From the NCBI RefSeq assembly GCF_016863195.1, contig NZ_BOOK01000024.1:124001-188000 (forward strand): 64,000 nt of DNA, given 5' to 3'. A program made the translations under genes and the position numbers. The stretch is from Paraplanobispora takensis. GTDB lineage: Bacteria > Actinomycetota > Actinomycetes > Streptosporangiales > Streptosporangiaceae. Shown here piece after piece: positions 44,209 through 52,905 of the stretch (positions are counted from its first letter, which is position 1; the number at the start of each line of letters is the position of its first letter). The notes beneath the pieces were generated by a model. That model ran no database searches. It was given only the letters and a program-made list of their open reading frames with translations, and was not told the origin of the DNA.

Positions 44209-45027
44209 GTGACGAACGCTTCCGGTGCCTCCCCCGCGCCCCGGGGCCGCCGGCCGGCGCACGGCGAACCCGTGATCGACCGGGCCTTCGCCCTGCTCAC
44301 CGCCTTCACCGCGGCCCGCCGCTCCATGACCCTGGCCGAACTGAGCCGGGCCAGCGGCACGCCGCCGAGCACGGCCCTGCGGCTGGCCCGGCGCCTGCTG
44401 CAGCTGGGCGCGCTGGAGCGCGGCGCCGACGGCCGGTACGTGATCGGCCTGCGGCTGTGGGAGCTGGCCTCGCTCGCCCCGCGCGGGCACGGGCTGCGCG
44501 AGGTGGCGCTGCCGTACATGGAGGACCTGTACGAGGCGACCCACCAGCACGTCCTGCTCGCGGTGCGCGACGGCGCCGAGGCGCTGCTCGTCGAGCGGCT
44601 GTCGGCCCGCGACGCCGTCAACGTGCTCTACCGCGTCGGCGGACGGCTGCCCCTGCACTCCACCGGCGTCGGCCTGGTACTGCTGGCGCACGCCGAGGCC
44701 CGCTTCCAGGACCAGATCCTGGCCCGGCCGCTGGTCCACGAGCCCGAGGGCGTCCCCGTCTCCCCCGCCGCCCTCCGGCGGACCCTGGCGGAGGTGCGCA
44801 GGACGGGACTGGCGGTCGTCGAACGCTCGGAGCCGGGCCCGGTGGTCGCCGTGGCCGCACCGGTGCGCGGCGGGGACGACAGCGTCGTCGCGGCGCTGTC
44901 GGTCGTCGTCCCGGCGGGCGGAGCCGAACCGCGCGGCCTGTCCCCCGCGGTACGCGCCACGGCCCGCGCCCTGTCCCGGAGCCTCGGCTCCCCCCGCTCC
45001 GCCGCGCCTCCCGGCACCGGCCCATGA
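44209..45027 (+). CDS. IclR-family regulator of the aromatic operon
   Basis: This 272-residue regulator has an N-terminal winged helix (about 20-85: DRAFALLTAFTAARRSMTLAELSRASGTP, given here by its ends DRAFALL and MTLAELSRASGTP) and a C-terminal IclR ligand domain with HVLLAVRDGAEALLVERL, GGRLPLHSTGVG and VAAPVRGGDDSVVAAL. It is divergent from the cupin-led aromatic operon, the normal position for its target. The start at 44209 is decided by the leaderless -10 spacing and frame; a longer reading from 44086 translates the repeats. Confidence 0.87.
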   Translation: MTNASGASPAPRGRRPAHGEPVIDRAFALLTAFTAARRSMTLAELSRASGTPPSTALRLARRLLQLGALERGADGRYVIGLRLWELASLAPRGHGLREVALPYMEDLYEATHQHVLLAVRDGAEALLVERLSARDAVNVLYRVGGRLPLHSTGVGLVLLAHAEARFQDQILARPLVHEPEGVPVSPAALRRTLAEVRRTGLAVVERSEPGPVVAVAAPVRGGDDSVVAALSVVVPAGGAEPRGLSPAVRATARALSRSLGSPRSAAPPGTGP

Positions 45028-45188
45028 CCGGTCTGCCGGGACGCGCACGATGTGGCCTACGGCCCGCCGCCGCGGGACGTTCGCCGGTATCGCCCGGCGA
45101 CGTCCCGCTCCACGCTGGAATCGGGAGTACCCGCGGAGAGCAGGCCGTCGGCGGCCCCCGTCGCCGGTACGGCCGGCCCCGCGGCGCC

Positions 45189-45222
45189 CGGAGCGGTGAC
45201 ACGACCGCTCCGCGAAAGGAGG
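45189..45222 (+). promoter_or_regulatory. Hairpin and strong Shine-Dalgarno before the microprotein
   Basis: A 9-bp stem (45189-45197 with 45204-45212) with a 6-nt loop is followed after 2 nt by AAAGGAGG (45215-45222), a near-perfect ribosome site 5 nt before the ATG. The hairpin may end iclR transcription or modulate translation. Confidence 0.55.
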
Positions 45223-45227
45223 CTGTC

Positions 45228-45317
45228 ATGGATTGGCCGACAGCGATCGTCATCGTCGCAGTGATCATCGCCCTGATGGTCATCATCACCTCGCTCATCG
45301 CCCGCCCGAAGAGGTGA
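45228..45317 (+). CDS. 29-residue single-pass membrane microprotein
   Basis: This ORF is only 29 codons but has an excellent ribosome site. It encodes MDWPTA, a continuous 18-20-residue Ile/Val/Leu membrane segment, and a basic ARPKR tail, so it should insert with the C-terminus in the cytoplasm. A hairpin with one bulge follows (45372-45400). No family recognised; its size is below usual annotation cut-offs. It might modulate a membrane enzyme, but no partner is indicated. Confidence 0.6.
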   Translation: MDWPTAIVIVAVIIALMVIITSLIARPKR

Positions 45318-45371
45318 CCCCCACCCGGGCCGCACCCACGGCCAGGGTGTCGCCCACCCGTGAAGCGCGTC

Positions 45372-45400
45372 CGCGGTGGGCCGGGCGTCGCCCACCCGCG
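45372..45400 (+). terminator. Terminator-like hairpin after the microprotein
   Basis: A 10-bp stem with one bulged C (arms 45372-45381 and 45390-45400, 8-nt loop) lies 54 nt after the microprotein stop. GTCGCCCACCCG is also directly repeated at 45349-45360 and 45387-45398. Confidence 0.45.
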
Positions 45401-45552
45401 CTGCGCCTCACCGCAGACCAGCCGGTCCCCCGATGCCAGGACGAATGCAGGACAAGGTGCCCCAGCCGCCCGTTGGCGGTCGCGACACACCCGTTGACGT
45501 CGCGAGCGGTACCGATGGAAGCGGTCATGCGTCCTTGGACGTGGGGCTCCGG

Positions 45553-46293
45553 ATGAGGAAGCGTACGGTCTTCGGTCTGGCTCTCGCGGTGGTCACGGCC
45601 CTGTCGGCGTGCAGCGCCGGCGCCGGCGCGGAAGCCGGTGGTCCCACGGGTCACGTGCGCACCGGGCCCAAGGGATCCCTCGACGTGTCCGTGCTCCGGA
45701 CATCGCACTACGACTTCCCCGCCTACCGGACACCGGAGGAGCTCGCCGAGGACCGGCCCGTCGTGGCCGCCGGAGTCATCGACGGCTGGCAGCAGGGTCC
45801 CACCCTTGACAGCGGCACCGGCGTGCTCGACTACCGCGTCGTATTGCGCATGCGCGTGACAGAACCGCTCAAGGGCGTCAAAGGGCGCTCTTCCATCGCC
45901 CGCGGGCTCGTCTTCATCGAACTTTCCCAGGGCGCGGTGCTGAGTGATCCGACGCTACCCGCCGATCAGTGGAAGCCTGACAAGTCGGTCGCGGACTTCG
46001 AGAAGGCGCTGCCCGCCGGCACCGGAGTTCTCGCCTTCCCCCGGGAACGACCGGCCCGTGAGCAGCCTGTCGTCGACCTGGGCGCGCCTCTGCCCGCCGG
46101 TGCCCGGCTGATGTCCGTACCCCCTCAGGGGCTCATATTCGAGGATCCGCAGCTCGCGCGAGAACGTCCCGGCGGATCCACGGCACTCCTCGGCGGTCTC
46201 GAGGAACTCGGTGCCGGTGGCGCCGGCTGGCTCGGATACGAGACCATCCGCGAACTGGTCTCCCATCTGAGAGGGCGGGGATTCGGGGAGTGA
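45553..46293 (+). CDS. Secreted lipoprotein of unknown function
   Basis: This 246-residue protein has a signal peptide ending at lipobox LSAC with C20. The mature part is soluble, mixed alpha/beta, with VVAAGVIDGWQQGP, RVTEPLKGVKG and a Pro-rich ending; the pattern VVLRMRVTEPLKG resembles OB-fold-like secreted actinobacterial proteins, but I do not recognise a family. The ATG at 45553 is preferred for the signal sequence. A GTGGGG lies 8 nt upstream. Confidence 0.72.
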   Translation: MRKRTVFGLALAVVTALSACSAGAGAEAGGPTGHVRTGPKGSLDVSVLRTSHYDFPAYRTPEELAEDRPVVAAGVIDGWQQGPTLDSGTGVLDYRVVLRMRVTEPLKGVKGRSSIARGLVFIELSQGAVLSDPTLPADQWKPDKSVADFEKALPAGTGVLAFPRERPAREQPVVDLGAPLPAGARLMSVPPQGLIFEDPQLARERPGGSTALLGGLEELGAGGAGWLGYETIRELVSHLRGRGFGE

Positions 46294-46321
46294 GGGAAAC
46301 ACGCGCGCGGGCGTCTCAGGC

Positions 46322-46606
46322 GTGCGGGCGTATCCTCCACGGCCGGCGCCCGGGAGCCGGCCACCCGGCGATGTCGGCGACGACAGCCGGGTCGACGTGT
46401 TGCGGAGGGTCGTATCCGGCGGGCGTGGAGGGGCCCGCGCCGGGAAAGAACAGGTGGCCGACGAGCGGCGGGTGCGCGGCGCACTCCTGCCCCGGCTGGC
46501 CAACCAGTCCGCACCCGATCGCGCGCAGTATCTGCTCAGCCCGATCCTGTTCCCGATCGAAGCCCCGGCCGACTCCGGCCGGGAAGCCCCGTCCGGCTCC
46601 GGCTGA
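46322..46606 (+). CDS. Doubtful ORF or gene remnant
   Basis: A GTG-started 94-residue frame whose second half (VRGALLPRLANQSAPDRAQ, then YLLSPILFPIE) looks protein-like, with no good ribosome site. An opposite-strand frame over 46315-46600 also has coding-like third positions (EQILRAIGCGLVGQPGQECA, ending IRPHA) but no start codon. Either could be a decayed gene. Nothing else is seen in the 337-bp gap 46294-46630. Confidence 0.25.
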   Translation: MRAYPPRPAPGSRPPGDVGDDSRVDVLRRVVSGGRGGARAGKEQVADERRVRGALLPRLANQSAPDRAQYLLSPILFPIEAPADSGREAPSGSG

Positions 46607-46630
46607 ACCGCGGCGGACCGCCGCGCTCTC

Positions 46631-47107
46631 TCAGTGCTTCTCCGGCTCCGGCTCGGCTCCGGCGTCGGTCAGGTCCGGGGAGCGGTGTTCGTACGGCGTG
46701 CTGAGGACGACCGTGGTGCGGGTGGAGACGTTGGCCGCCACGCGGATCTGGCTGAGCAGTTCCTCAAGGGCGAGGGGCGAGGACACGCGCACCTTGAGGA
46801 TGTAGCTCTCATCGCCCGCGACGCTGTGGCAGGCCTCGATGGCGCTCAGGTGGGCCAGCCGTACGGGGGCGTCGTCGGCGGCGGCCGGGTCGATGGGCTT
46901 GATGGAGACGAACGCGGTGAGGGGGAGCCCGACCGCGTCGTAGTCCACCAGGGCCGCGTAACCCCGCACGACCCCGCGCCTCTCCAACCGGCGCACCCGC
47001 TGGTGCACCGCCGACACCGACAGCCCGGTCTCCCGGGCCAGGTCGGTGAAGCTCATCCGGCCGTCCTTGGCCAGCAACGTCACGATCCGGCGGTCGATCT
47101 CCTCCAC
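46631..47107 (-). CDS. Lrp/AsnC-family transcriptional regulator
   Basis: This 158-residue protein has an N-terminal helix-turn-helix (about 1-50, IDRRIVTLLAKDGRMSFTDL and GLSVSAVHQRVRRLERRGVV) and a C-terminal RAM/AsnC ligand domain containing ACHSVAGDESYILKVRV and TTVVLSTPYEHR. Likely senses an amino acid. The GTG at 47107 begins 6 nt after a -10-like TACCTT (47114-47119, minus strand), so it is probably leaderless. It lies 81 nt downstream of the ROK kinase on the same strand. Confidence 0.88.
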   Translation of the reverse strand: MEEIDRRIVTLLAKDGRMSFTDLARETGLSVSAVHQRVRRLERRGVVRGYAALVDYDAVGLPLTAFVSIKPIDPAAADDAPVRLAHLSAIEACHSVAGDESYILKVRVSSPLALEELLSQIRVAANVSTRTTVVLSTPYEHRSPDLTDAGAEPEPEKH

Positions 47108-47188
47108 CCGCCCAAGGTAGCGTGATACCGGCCACCCCGTGGCCCGCCCATGGTCACGATCCGGATCCGCCGCCTGCCCCGCGGGCGC

Positions 47189-48217
47189 TCAGCGGCCGGG
47201 CACCTGCGCCAGCGCGGCCAGGGCCGCGCCCCGGGCGCCGGCCATGTCCAGATCGCGGACCAGCGAGATGGTCGCCGCCCGCTTCTGCTCGGTGCGCAGA
47301 AGGGTGTTCTCGCGGACCTTGTCCAGGAACCACTCGCGGAAGTGCGGGGCGGCCTCCACGACGCCGCCCCCGACGAAGTAGGCGTCGGGATCGGTGAAGT
47401 TGGCGGCGATCGTGAACAGCCGGCCCAGCGCCATCGCCTGCTGCTCGAAGATCTTCAGCGCCATCTCGTCGCCGTTCTCGGCGTGGCCCCGCAGCAGCTT
47501 GGCCGCCTTGCCGGCGGGCTCGACCGCGCCGAGCTCGTGGCCGGGGAAGCGGGTCAGCCAGTACGGCAGCAGGTTGAGCTCGATGCCCGTCAGGGACGCC
47601 ACACTCTCGGCGTCGCCGATGAAGCCGCAGTTGCACCGGGGCAGCGGCTGATCGTCCTCAAGGAGGCCGTGCAACGGGATGTGGACGTGGCCGAGTTCCC
47701 CGGCCATGCCCGCGGCCCCCTTGACGACCACCCCGGACTCGATCACCCCGCCGCCCAGGCCGGTGCCCACGATCGCCGAGACGGAGGAGTGCCCGGTGGC
47801 GGCGACGGCCCCGAAGTGCAGGTGGTGGGCGTACAGGGCCGCGGCGTTGCCGTCGTTGTTGTAGACGACCGGGATCCCCAGCCGGGCCTCCAGCGCCGCG
47901 CGGAAGTCGAACCCGCGCCAGTCGGGGTGGCCGAAGTTGGTGCCCCCCTTGGAGGAGATGACCCCGTCCGCGCTGGCCGGGCCGGGGGTGTCCAGCCCCA
48001 CGGCCCGGACCTGGGTCCTCGTCGCCCCGACGCGTCCGAGCACGTTGTCGAACGCCTGCTCCAGCGCCGGGATCGCGACCTCGGGCCCCTGCCGCACGAA
48101 ACTCGGGTTCTCCACCAAGGTGTCGACCAGGAAGCGCCCCGAGGAGTCGAGCACGGTGGCGTTGTTGGCGGTTCCACCGTTGTCCAGGCCGACGACGAGC
48201 CAAGTGTCCACAGTCAT
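47189..48217 (-). CDS. ROK-family sugar kinase
   Basis: This 342-residue protein has the ATP motif VVGLDNGGTANNATVLD, a catalytic-loop YNNDGNAAALY (Asp base), GTGLGGGVIESG, GELGHVHIPL and the zinc signature CNCGFIGDAESVAS, where the usual third Cys is Asp. No DNA-binding domain, so it is a kinase of the glucokinase/fructokinase/GlcNAc-kinase type; the sugar is unclear. The ATG at 48217 starts 6 nt after a -10-like CAATAT (48224-48229, minus strand) and is preferred to a longer reading from 48247. Confidence 0.85.
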   Translation of the reverse strand: MTVDTWLVVGLDNGGTANNATVLDSSGRFLVDTLVENPSFVRQGPEVAIPALEQAFDNVLGRVGATRTQVRAVGLDTPGPASADGVISSKGGTNFGHPDWRGFDFRAALEARLGIPVVYNNDGNAAALYAHHLHFGAVAATGHSSVSAIVGTGLGGGVIESGVVVKGAAGMAGELGHVHIPLHGLLEDDQPLPRCNCGFIGDAESVASLTGIELNLLPYWLTRFPGHELGAVEPAGKAAKLLRGHAENGDEMALKIFEQQAMALGRLFTIAANFTDPDAYFVGGGVVEAAPHFREWFLDKVRENTLLRTEQKRAATISLVRDLDMAGARGAALAALAQVPGR

Positions 48218-48280
48218 GGCCCAATATTGCCCGATCGCACCCCGCAAAAGGCGATCACCGGAAGGGGATTTCCGGACCGC

Positions 48281-49207
48281 TCACCGCCTGGGGACGGAGA
48301 CCGCGGTGTACGGGGTCGCCGGGGTGGGCGTGGTGGTGAACCGGGCGTTGGGGAGGTAGAGCCGGTCGCCGAACGCCCCCACCGTGGTCGGCACGTCGAA
48401 GTCCGGATCGGTCAGCCGGTCGACGACCCGGCCCGAGGATCCGTCGCGGCTGAGGTGGATCACCGCCACCGTGTTGAGGCGGTTCTGCACGACGTACAGC
48501 GTGCGGCCGATCAGCAGCAGCCCGTCCCCGTTGGTCAGCGTCTCCCCGCCCAGTTCCACGCGCGTGGTGACGCCGGTGGCGGGGTTCACGCGGAACAGCG
48601 TGCCGGTGTTGGACTGCACGATGAGCAGCGACCTGCCGTCGGGCGTCTCGGCGATGCCGTTGGCGTTGACGCCGGCGCCGTACACGATGTCGCCGGTGAG
48701 CGGCAGGGGCAACGCCTCGTCGGGCAGGCTTCCGTGGCGCCCGAGGGGCAGCCGGTACAGGACGGGGTTGGCCGAGTCGGTGAACCAGGCCGCCCGGCCG
48801 GTCAGGACCACGTCGTTGACGAAGGACGCGCCGGTGGCCAGGGTGTAGGACCTGATCACCTCGCCGGTGCGGATGTCGACCACCCGCGCGTTCCCGGCGG
48901 TGCCGCCGGAGACGAACAGCCGCCCCCTCCCGTCGGTCTTGAGCCCGAGCGACGGCGTGCCCGGCCCCTTGCTGATGATCCTCCCCTTGCCGGTCCGCAG
49001 GTCGGCGCGGTAGATGTCGCCGGTGGCACGCGACCCGAAGTAGGCCACCGGGCCGGGACCCGTGGCGATCCCCTCCGGCTGGAACCCGTCGGGCAGCGGG
49101 AGGACCTCGGGGAACGGAGCCGCGCCGCCGGCCTGCGCGGTCGCGGGCACGCCCAGGAGAACGAGAAGCAGCGTGGACAACACGGTGATGACGGCTCGTG
49201 TTCTCAT
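48281..49207 (-). CDS. Secreted SMP-30/NHL-like beta-propeller protein
   Basis: This 308-residue exported protein has a signal peptide (about 1-26, ending ATAQA-GG). The mature part shows propeller-like repeats: GFQPEGIATGPGPVAYFGSR, GLKTDGRGRLFVSGG, FVNDVVLTGRAAWFTDSANP and GVNANGIAETPDGRSLLIVQ. This matches the SMP-30/gluconolactonase-like family of actinobacterial secreted proteins. Catalysis is not assured. GAGAAGG-like site before the ATG. Confidence 0.8.
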   Translation of the reverse strand: MRTRAVITVLSTLLLVLLGVPATAQAGGAAPFPEVLPLPDGFQPEGIATGPGPVAYFGSRATGDIYRADLRTGKGRIISKGPGTPSLGLKTDGRGRLFVSGGTAGNARVVDIRTGEVIRSYTLATGASFVNDVVLTGRAAWFTDSANPVLYRLPLGRHGSLPDEALPLPLTGDIVYGAGVNANGIAETPDGRSLLIVQSNTGTLFRVNPATGVTTRVELGGETLTNGDGLLLIGRTLYVVQNRLNTVAVIHLSRDGSSGRVVDRLTDPDFDVPTTVGAFGDRLYLPNARFTTTPTPATPYTAVSVPRR

Positions 49208-49420
49208 ACGGTCACCTTCTCCGCTCGTCCCCCGCCGTGGAAGGTCCGCCCCGGCTCTCCCAGGACTTTCCCAGGAAGGACTTTCCCGCGCCGGAAGACG
49301 TCCCGGTCCCGGCGGCCGAGACTAGGGAATTCCCCGGGCCGACCCCCGAAGCCCTCCGGCAGGACATGGCTGCAGCATTCACTGTCAGACATATCCACTC
49401 TTACCTGTCAGGAGATCGAC

Positions 49421-49774
49421 ATGCCGGAACAGAGCCAACAGTCCGACGTGGCGCTCAAGTTCGAACAGGCGTCGGCGGAGCTGGTCATCCAGGACGTCTC
49501 CCGGCCCGGCCTGCCGCAGCAGCTCATGGACGTGGTCACCCAGGCGAGCATCAGCTCGTTCACCGGCCGGATCGCCTTCGCCGGCCAGAACTCCAGCGGG
49601 AACCACTCCGTCCAGTTCAACGACGAGAACGCCAACACCGGTTACTCCTCGACCTGGCCGCAGTGGGCCTTCGAACTGGCCAAGGCGGCCCTGCTCGGCA
49701 ACAAGCGCGTATGGGTCCTGTCCAACGGATCACCGTTCGGCAACAACCTGGTGAGCGTGCTCATCCTCGCCTGA
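49421..49774 (+). CDS. Orphan 117-residue hypothetical protein
   Basis: This ORF has AGGAG 6-7 nt before its ATG and a strong terminator after it, so it is a monocistronic gene. The sequence is soluble, rich in Asn/Ser/Gln: SFTGRIAFAGQNSSGNH, NDENANTGYSSTWPQWAFEL and RVWVLSNGSPFGNNLVSVLI. No signal peptide. The aromatic/Asn pattern might suggest a ligand- or sugar-binding beta domain, but I do not recognise a family. Confidence 0.7.
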   Translation: MPEQSQQSDVALKFEQASAELVIQDVSRPGLPQQLMDVVTQASISSFTGRIAFAGQNSSGNHSVQFNDENANTGYSSTWPQWAFELAKAALLGNKRVWVLSNGSPFGNNLVSVLILA

Positions 49775-49780
49775 CAGGCA

Positions 49781-49814
49781 CCCGTGGCCGCGCCCCCTCA
49801 GGCGCGGCCACGGG
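49781..49814 (+). terminator. Terminator of the 117-residue ORF
   Basis: A perfect 14-bp GC stem (49781-49794 with 49801-49814) with a 6-nt loop begins 7 nt after the stop codon at 49774. Confidence 0.8.
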
Positions 49815-49943
49815 GCCGCAGGGCGCACAGCGCCGCAGGGTCACGGCGCCACCTGCCGGTGGAAAGGGGCGGGTCTCAGCGGACACGGCCGGGACGCTAC
49901 TGATCGTCTCCGACGATCCTGTGGCCCGTCCCGGAGACCTCCG

Positions 49944-50258
49944 TCAGGCGGGGTGCCAGCGGTTGCGGGCGCGGATGGCGCCGCGGTGGTACAGGGCCCG
50001 GGCGGCGCGGCGGGCCAGCAGGTCGAGCTGGTCGTCGGTCAGCGAGACCGGGGTCTCGGCCAGCTCGGCGCGGACGATCCGGGTGACGTCCTCCAGCAGG
50101 GGCAGATCGTCCGGGGCCGGCGGCGCGGGCGCGATCTCGCCCCGGTGCAGGGACCTGTCCGCCGGGTCGACCGCCACGCCGCAGACCCAGCAGACCGTCT
50201 CGGCCTCCAGGACGGGATCGATGCGCGGACGGTGGTTGAAGACGAGCGTCACGGACAT
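49944..50258 (-). CDS. Small CxxC-containing hypothetical protein
   Basis: This 104-residue ORF from the ATG at 50258 (GAGG 10 nt upstream) contains TVCWVCGVAVDPADRSLHRGE, a likely half zinc-ribbon, and a C-terminal helical part DVTRIVRAELAETPVSLTDD and LLARRAARALYHRG. Codon use is normal. It lies upstream of nothing obvious and ends 126 nt from the 117-residue gene. No family recognised. Confidence 0.6.
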   Translation of the reverse strand: MSVTLVFNHRPRIDPVLEAETVCWVCGVAVDPADRSLHRGEIAPAPPAPDDLPLLEDVTRIVRAELAETPVSLTDDQLDLLARRAARALYHRGAIRARNRWHPA

Positions 50259-50362
50259 GTCGGTCACACCTCACCACCAGGGTAACCGGAAGTGCCCGAA
50301 ATGCCCCGGCCTGTTCGTCGGCGGCCCCGATCGGGCTCACCGCGGAAGCCGGGGCCGGGACC

Positions 50363-51514
50363 TCAGCGGCCGCTCTTGGCGATGGCGCGGCCGATGACCA
50401 GGCGCTGGACCTGGTTGGTGCCCTCGACGATCTGCAGGACCTTGGCCTCACGCATGTAGCGCTCGACCGGGAAGTCCTCCACGTAGCCGTAGCCGCCGAG
50501 CACCTGCACGGCGTCGGTGGTGACCTTCATGCACATGTCGGTGGCGAAAAGCTTGGCCATCGCCGCCTGCGTGCCGTACGGCCGGCCCGCGTCACGGGCG
50601 CGGGCCGCCTCGAGGTAGAGGGCACGGGCCGCGGCGATCTGGGTGGCCATGTCGGCCAGCATGAAGGACACGCCCTGGAAGTCGACGATGCGCGAGCCGA
50701 ACTGGCTGCGCTCCCCGGCATAGGAGGAGGCCGCCTCGAACGCGGCCTGCGCCACGCCGACGGCGCAGGCGGCGATGCCGAGCCGGCCGCCGTCCAGGGC
50801 CGCCATCGCGATGCGGAAGCCCTCGCCCTCGGCGCCCACCAGCGCCTCGGGCGCCAGCCGTACCCCGTCGAAGCGGACCTGGGCGGTCGGCGAGGACTTC
50901 ATGCCCATCTTGCGCTCCGGCTCGCCGAACGACAGCCCCGGCACGGTGGCGGGCACGTGGAAGCAGGAGATGCCGCGCGCCCCGTCGGGGGAAGTGCGGG
51001 CCATGAGGGTGTAGAAGTCGGCGGCGCCGCCGTGGGTGATCCAGGCCTTCACGCCGTCCACGGCGTAACCGTCGGCGTCGCGGACGGCCTTGGTCGTCAG
51101 GGCCGCGGCGTCGGAGCCGGAGTGGGGCTCCGACAGGCAGTAGGCGCCCAGCAGCTCGCCGCCGAGCATCGCCGGGAGCAGTTCCCCGCGCTGGGCGTCG
51201 GTGCCGTAGGCGGCGACCGGGAAGCACGACAGGGTGTGCACCGACAGTCCCAGCCCGACCGCCAGCCAGCCCGCCGCGAGCTCCTCGATCACCTGGAGGT
51301 AGACCTCGTACGGCTGCGCGGCCCCGCCGTGCTCCTCGGGGTACGGCAGGCCCAGCAGGCCCGCCGCGCCGAGAGTGGTGAACACCTCGCGGGGGAAGCG
51401 CCCGGCGGACTCGTCGGCCGCGGCCCGGGGCGCGACCTCCTTGCCGATCAGGTCACGGACCAGGTCCAGCAGGTCGTGGGCCTCGGGGGTGGGAAGGACA
51501 CGCTCGACGGACAT
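50363..51514 (-). CDS. Acyl-CoA dehydrogenase
   Basis: This 383-residue FAD enzyme makes 2-enoyl-CoA. It has AYCLSEPHSGSDAAAL (FAD/substrate signature), KAWITHGGAADFYTLMAR, ERSQFGSRIVDFQGVSFMLA, QVLGGYGYVEDFPVERYMRE and the catalytic Glu E364 in IVEGTNQVQR. Chain-length preference is not predictable; the pattern is like short-chain acyl-CoA dehydrogenases. GGAG lies 9 nt before the ATG at 51514. Confidence 0.92.
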   Translation of the reverse strand: MSVERVLPTPEAHDLLDLVRDLIGKEVAPRAAADESAGRFPREVFTTLGAAGLLGLPYPEEHGGAAQPYEVYLQVIEELAAGWLAVGLGLSVHTLSCFPVAAYGTDAQRGELLPAMLGGELLGAYCLSEPHSGSDAAALTTKAVRDADGYAVDGVKAWITHGGAADFYTLMARTSPDGARGISCFHVPATVPGLSFGEPERKMGMKSSPTAQVRFDGVRLAPEALVGAEGEGFRIAMAALDGGRLGIAACAVGVAQAAFEAASSYAGERSQFGSRIVDFQGVSFMLADMATQIAAARALYLEAARARDAGRPYGTQAAMAKLFATDMCMKVTTDAVQVLGGYGYVEDFPVERYMREAKVLQIVEGTNQVQRLVIGRAIAKSGR

Positions 51515-51675
51515 CTCCGCACACTCCAGGTCATGGGCGTGGAACAAGGACAACGGGGCGGCCGGGATCGCCGGCCACCCCGATTGTGGCATCCGGCACC
51601 CGCTCCCCGATCCGCGCGGGACCGGTCGGCGCCGACCGGGGCGGGCGTGATCGTGACGGGCGCGGGCGCGGGCGC

Positions 51676-52791
51676 CTAAACGACGACGAGATCGCGTGGC
51701 CGGTGGTTGACCCGCTCGCCGCCGTCCTCGGTGCACACGAGGATGTCCTCGATGCGGGCGCCGTGCGCGCCGGGCATGTAGATGCCGGGCTCGACGGAGA
51801 AGGCGAAGCCGGGGGCCATCGGCTCGGTGTTGCCCGCCACGATGTAGGGCTCCTCGTGGGTCTCCAGGCCGATGCCGTGGCCGGTGCGGTGGATGAAGTA
51901 GTCGCCGTAGCCCTCGGCCGCGATCACCTCGCGGGCGGCGGCGTCGATCTCCTCGCACGGCACGCCGGGCCGTACGGCGGCGCAGGCCGCCTCCTGGGCG
52001 CGCCGGAGCACCTCGTAGTACTTCGTGAAGCCCGCCGGGGGCTCGCCGATCGAGTAGACCCGCGTGGAGTCGGAGCAGTAGCCGCTGGGCATCTGGCCGC
52101 CGATGTCGACCACGATCGGCTCACCGGCCTGGATGACCCGGTCCGACAGCTCGTGGTGCGGGCTGGCGCCGTTGGGGCCGGAGCCGACGATGACGAAGTC
52201 GACGGTCGCGTGCCCCGCGGCGAGGATGGCCTCGGCGATGTCCCTGCCGACCTCGCGCTCGGTCCGGCCCGCCTTCAGGAAGCCGGGCACCTGCGCGTGG
52301 ACGGCGTCGATCGCGGCGCCCGCCTCACGCAGCGCGGCGACCTCGGCCGGGCTCTTGCGCATGCGCAGCCCGCGCAGGACGGTCCCGGCGAGCACCTGCT
52401 CGGCACCGGGCAGCGCGTCGCGGAAGCGCAGCGACTGCATCGCCCACATCCGGTCGGCCAGCCCGACCTTGCCCACCGCGCCCAGCCGGGCGGCGACCGC
52501 CGCGTAGGGATCGTCCGTCTCCTCCCAGCTGACGAACTCGATGCCGAGCCGCGAGGCCGGGGAGTGCTCGGCCGCGGCCAGCTCCAGCCGCGGCACCATC
52601 AGGAAGGCCTCGCCCCGGGCGGGCAGCACGAGGCAGGTGAGCCGCTCCAGCGGCAACGCCTCGTATCCGGTCACGTAGCGCAGGTCGGGGCCGGGGGTCA
52701 GCAGCAGGGCGTCGAGGCCGGCCGCGGCGGTCGCCTCCTGGGCTGCGGCCAGGCGGGCGACGGGATAGAGATCAGGGGACTCCTTTGTCAC
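51676..52791 (-). CDS. M24-family Xaa-Pro peptidase
   Basis: This 371-residue metallopeptidase has an N-terminal creatinase-like domain (about 1-135) and a pita-bread catalytic domain. Metal ligands are all present: D229 in VVDIGG, D241 in YCSDSTR, H305 in HRTGHGIG, E334 in VEPGIY and E348 in ARIEDI. It should cleave N-terminal residues before proline or related dipeptides. The GTG start lies 6 nt after a -10-like TAGATT (52798-52803, minus strand), suggesting a leaderless mRNA. Confidence 0.9.
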   Translation of the reverse strand: MTKESPDLYPVARLAAAQEATAAAGLDALLLTPGPDLRYVTGYEALPLERLTCLVLPARGEAFLMVPRLELAAAEHSPASRLGIEFVSWEETDDPYAAVAARLGAVGKVGLADRMWAMQSLRFRDALPGAEQVLAGTVLRGLRMRKSPAEVAALREAGAAIDAVHAQVPGFLKAGRTEREVGRDIAEAILAAGHATVDFVIVGSGPNGASPHHELSDRVIQAGEPIVVDIGGQMPSGYCSDSTRVYSIGEPPAGFTKYYEVLRRAQEAACAAVRPGVPCEEIDAAAREVIAAEGYGDYFIHRTGHGIGLETHEEPYIVAGNTEPMAPGFAFSVEPGIYMPGAHGARIEDILVCTEDGGERVNHRPRDLVVV

Positions 52792-52868
52792 GGCACCAAT
52801 CTAGTCCTCCGATCCGGCGGGGATCACCGGCGCGCCGGGCCCGGCGCGGGAGGTGGGAGCGGGAAATG

Positions 52869-52898
52869 TTGTCGTCGGAGCGACGACGTCACTACACT
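52869..52898 (+). promoter_or_regulatory. Promoter of the uORF/PP2C unit
   Basis: TTGTCG (52869-52874), an 18-bp spacer and TACACT (52893-52898) precede an ATG by 7 nt, so the mRNA probably starts at the uORF. Confidence 0.5.
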
Positions 52899-52905
52899 CC
52901 GTGCA

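Noticed and set aside
47150-49774. 874-codon rightward frame
   Set aside because: It is antisense to the ROK kinase and propeller genes; only the last 117 codons from 49421 have a ribosome site and protein-like sequence.
50363-51958. 531-codon reading of the acyl-CoA dehydrogenase
   Set aside because: The 148 codons before 51514 overlap the M24 gene antisense-style and lack protein character. The enzyme starts at 51514.
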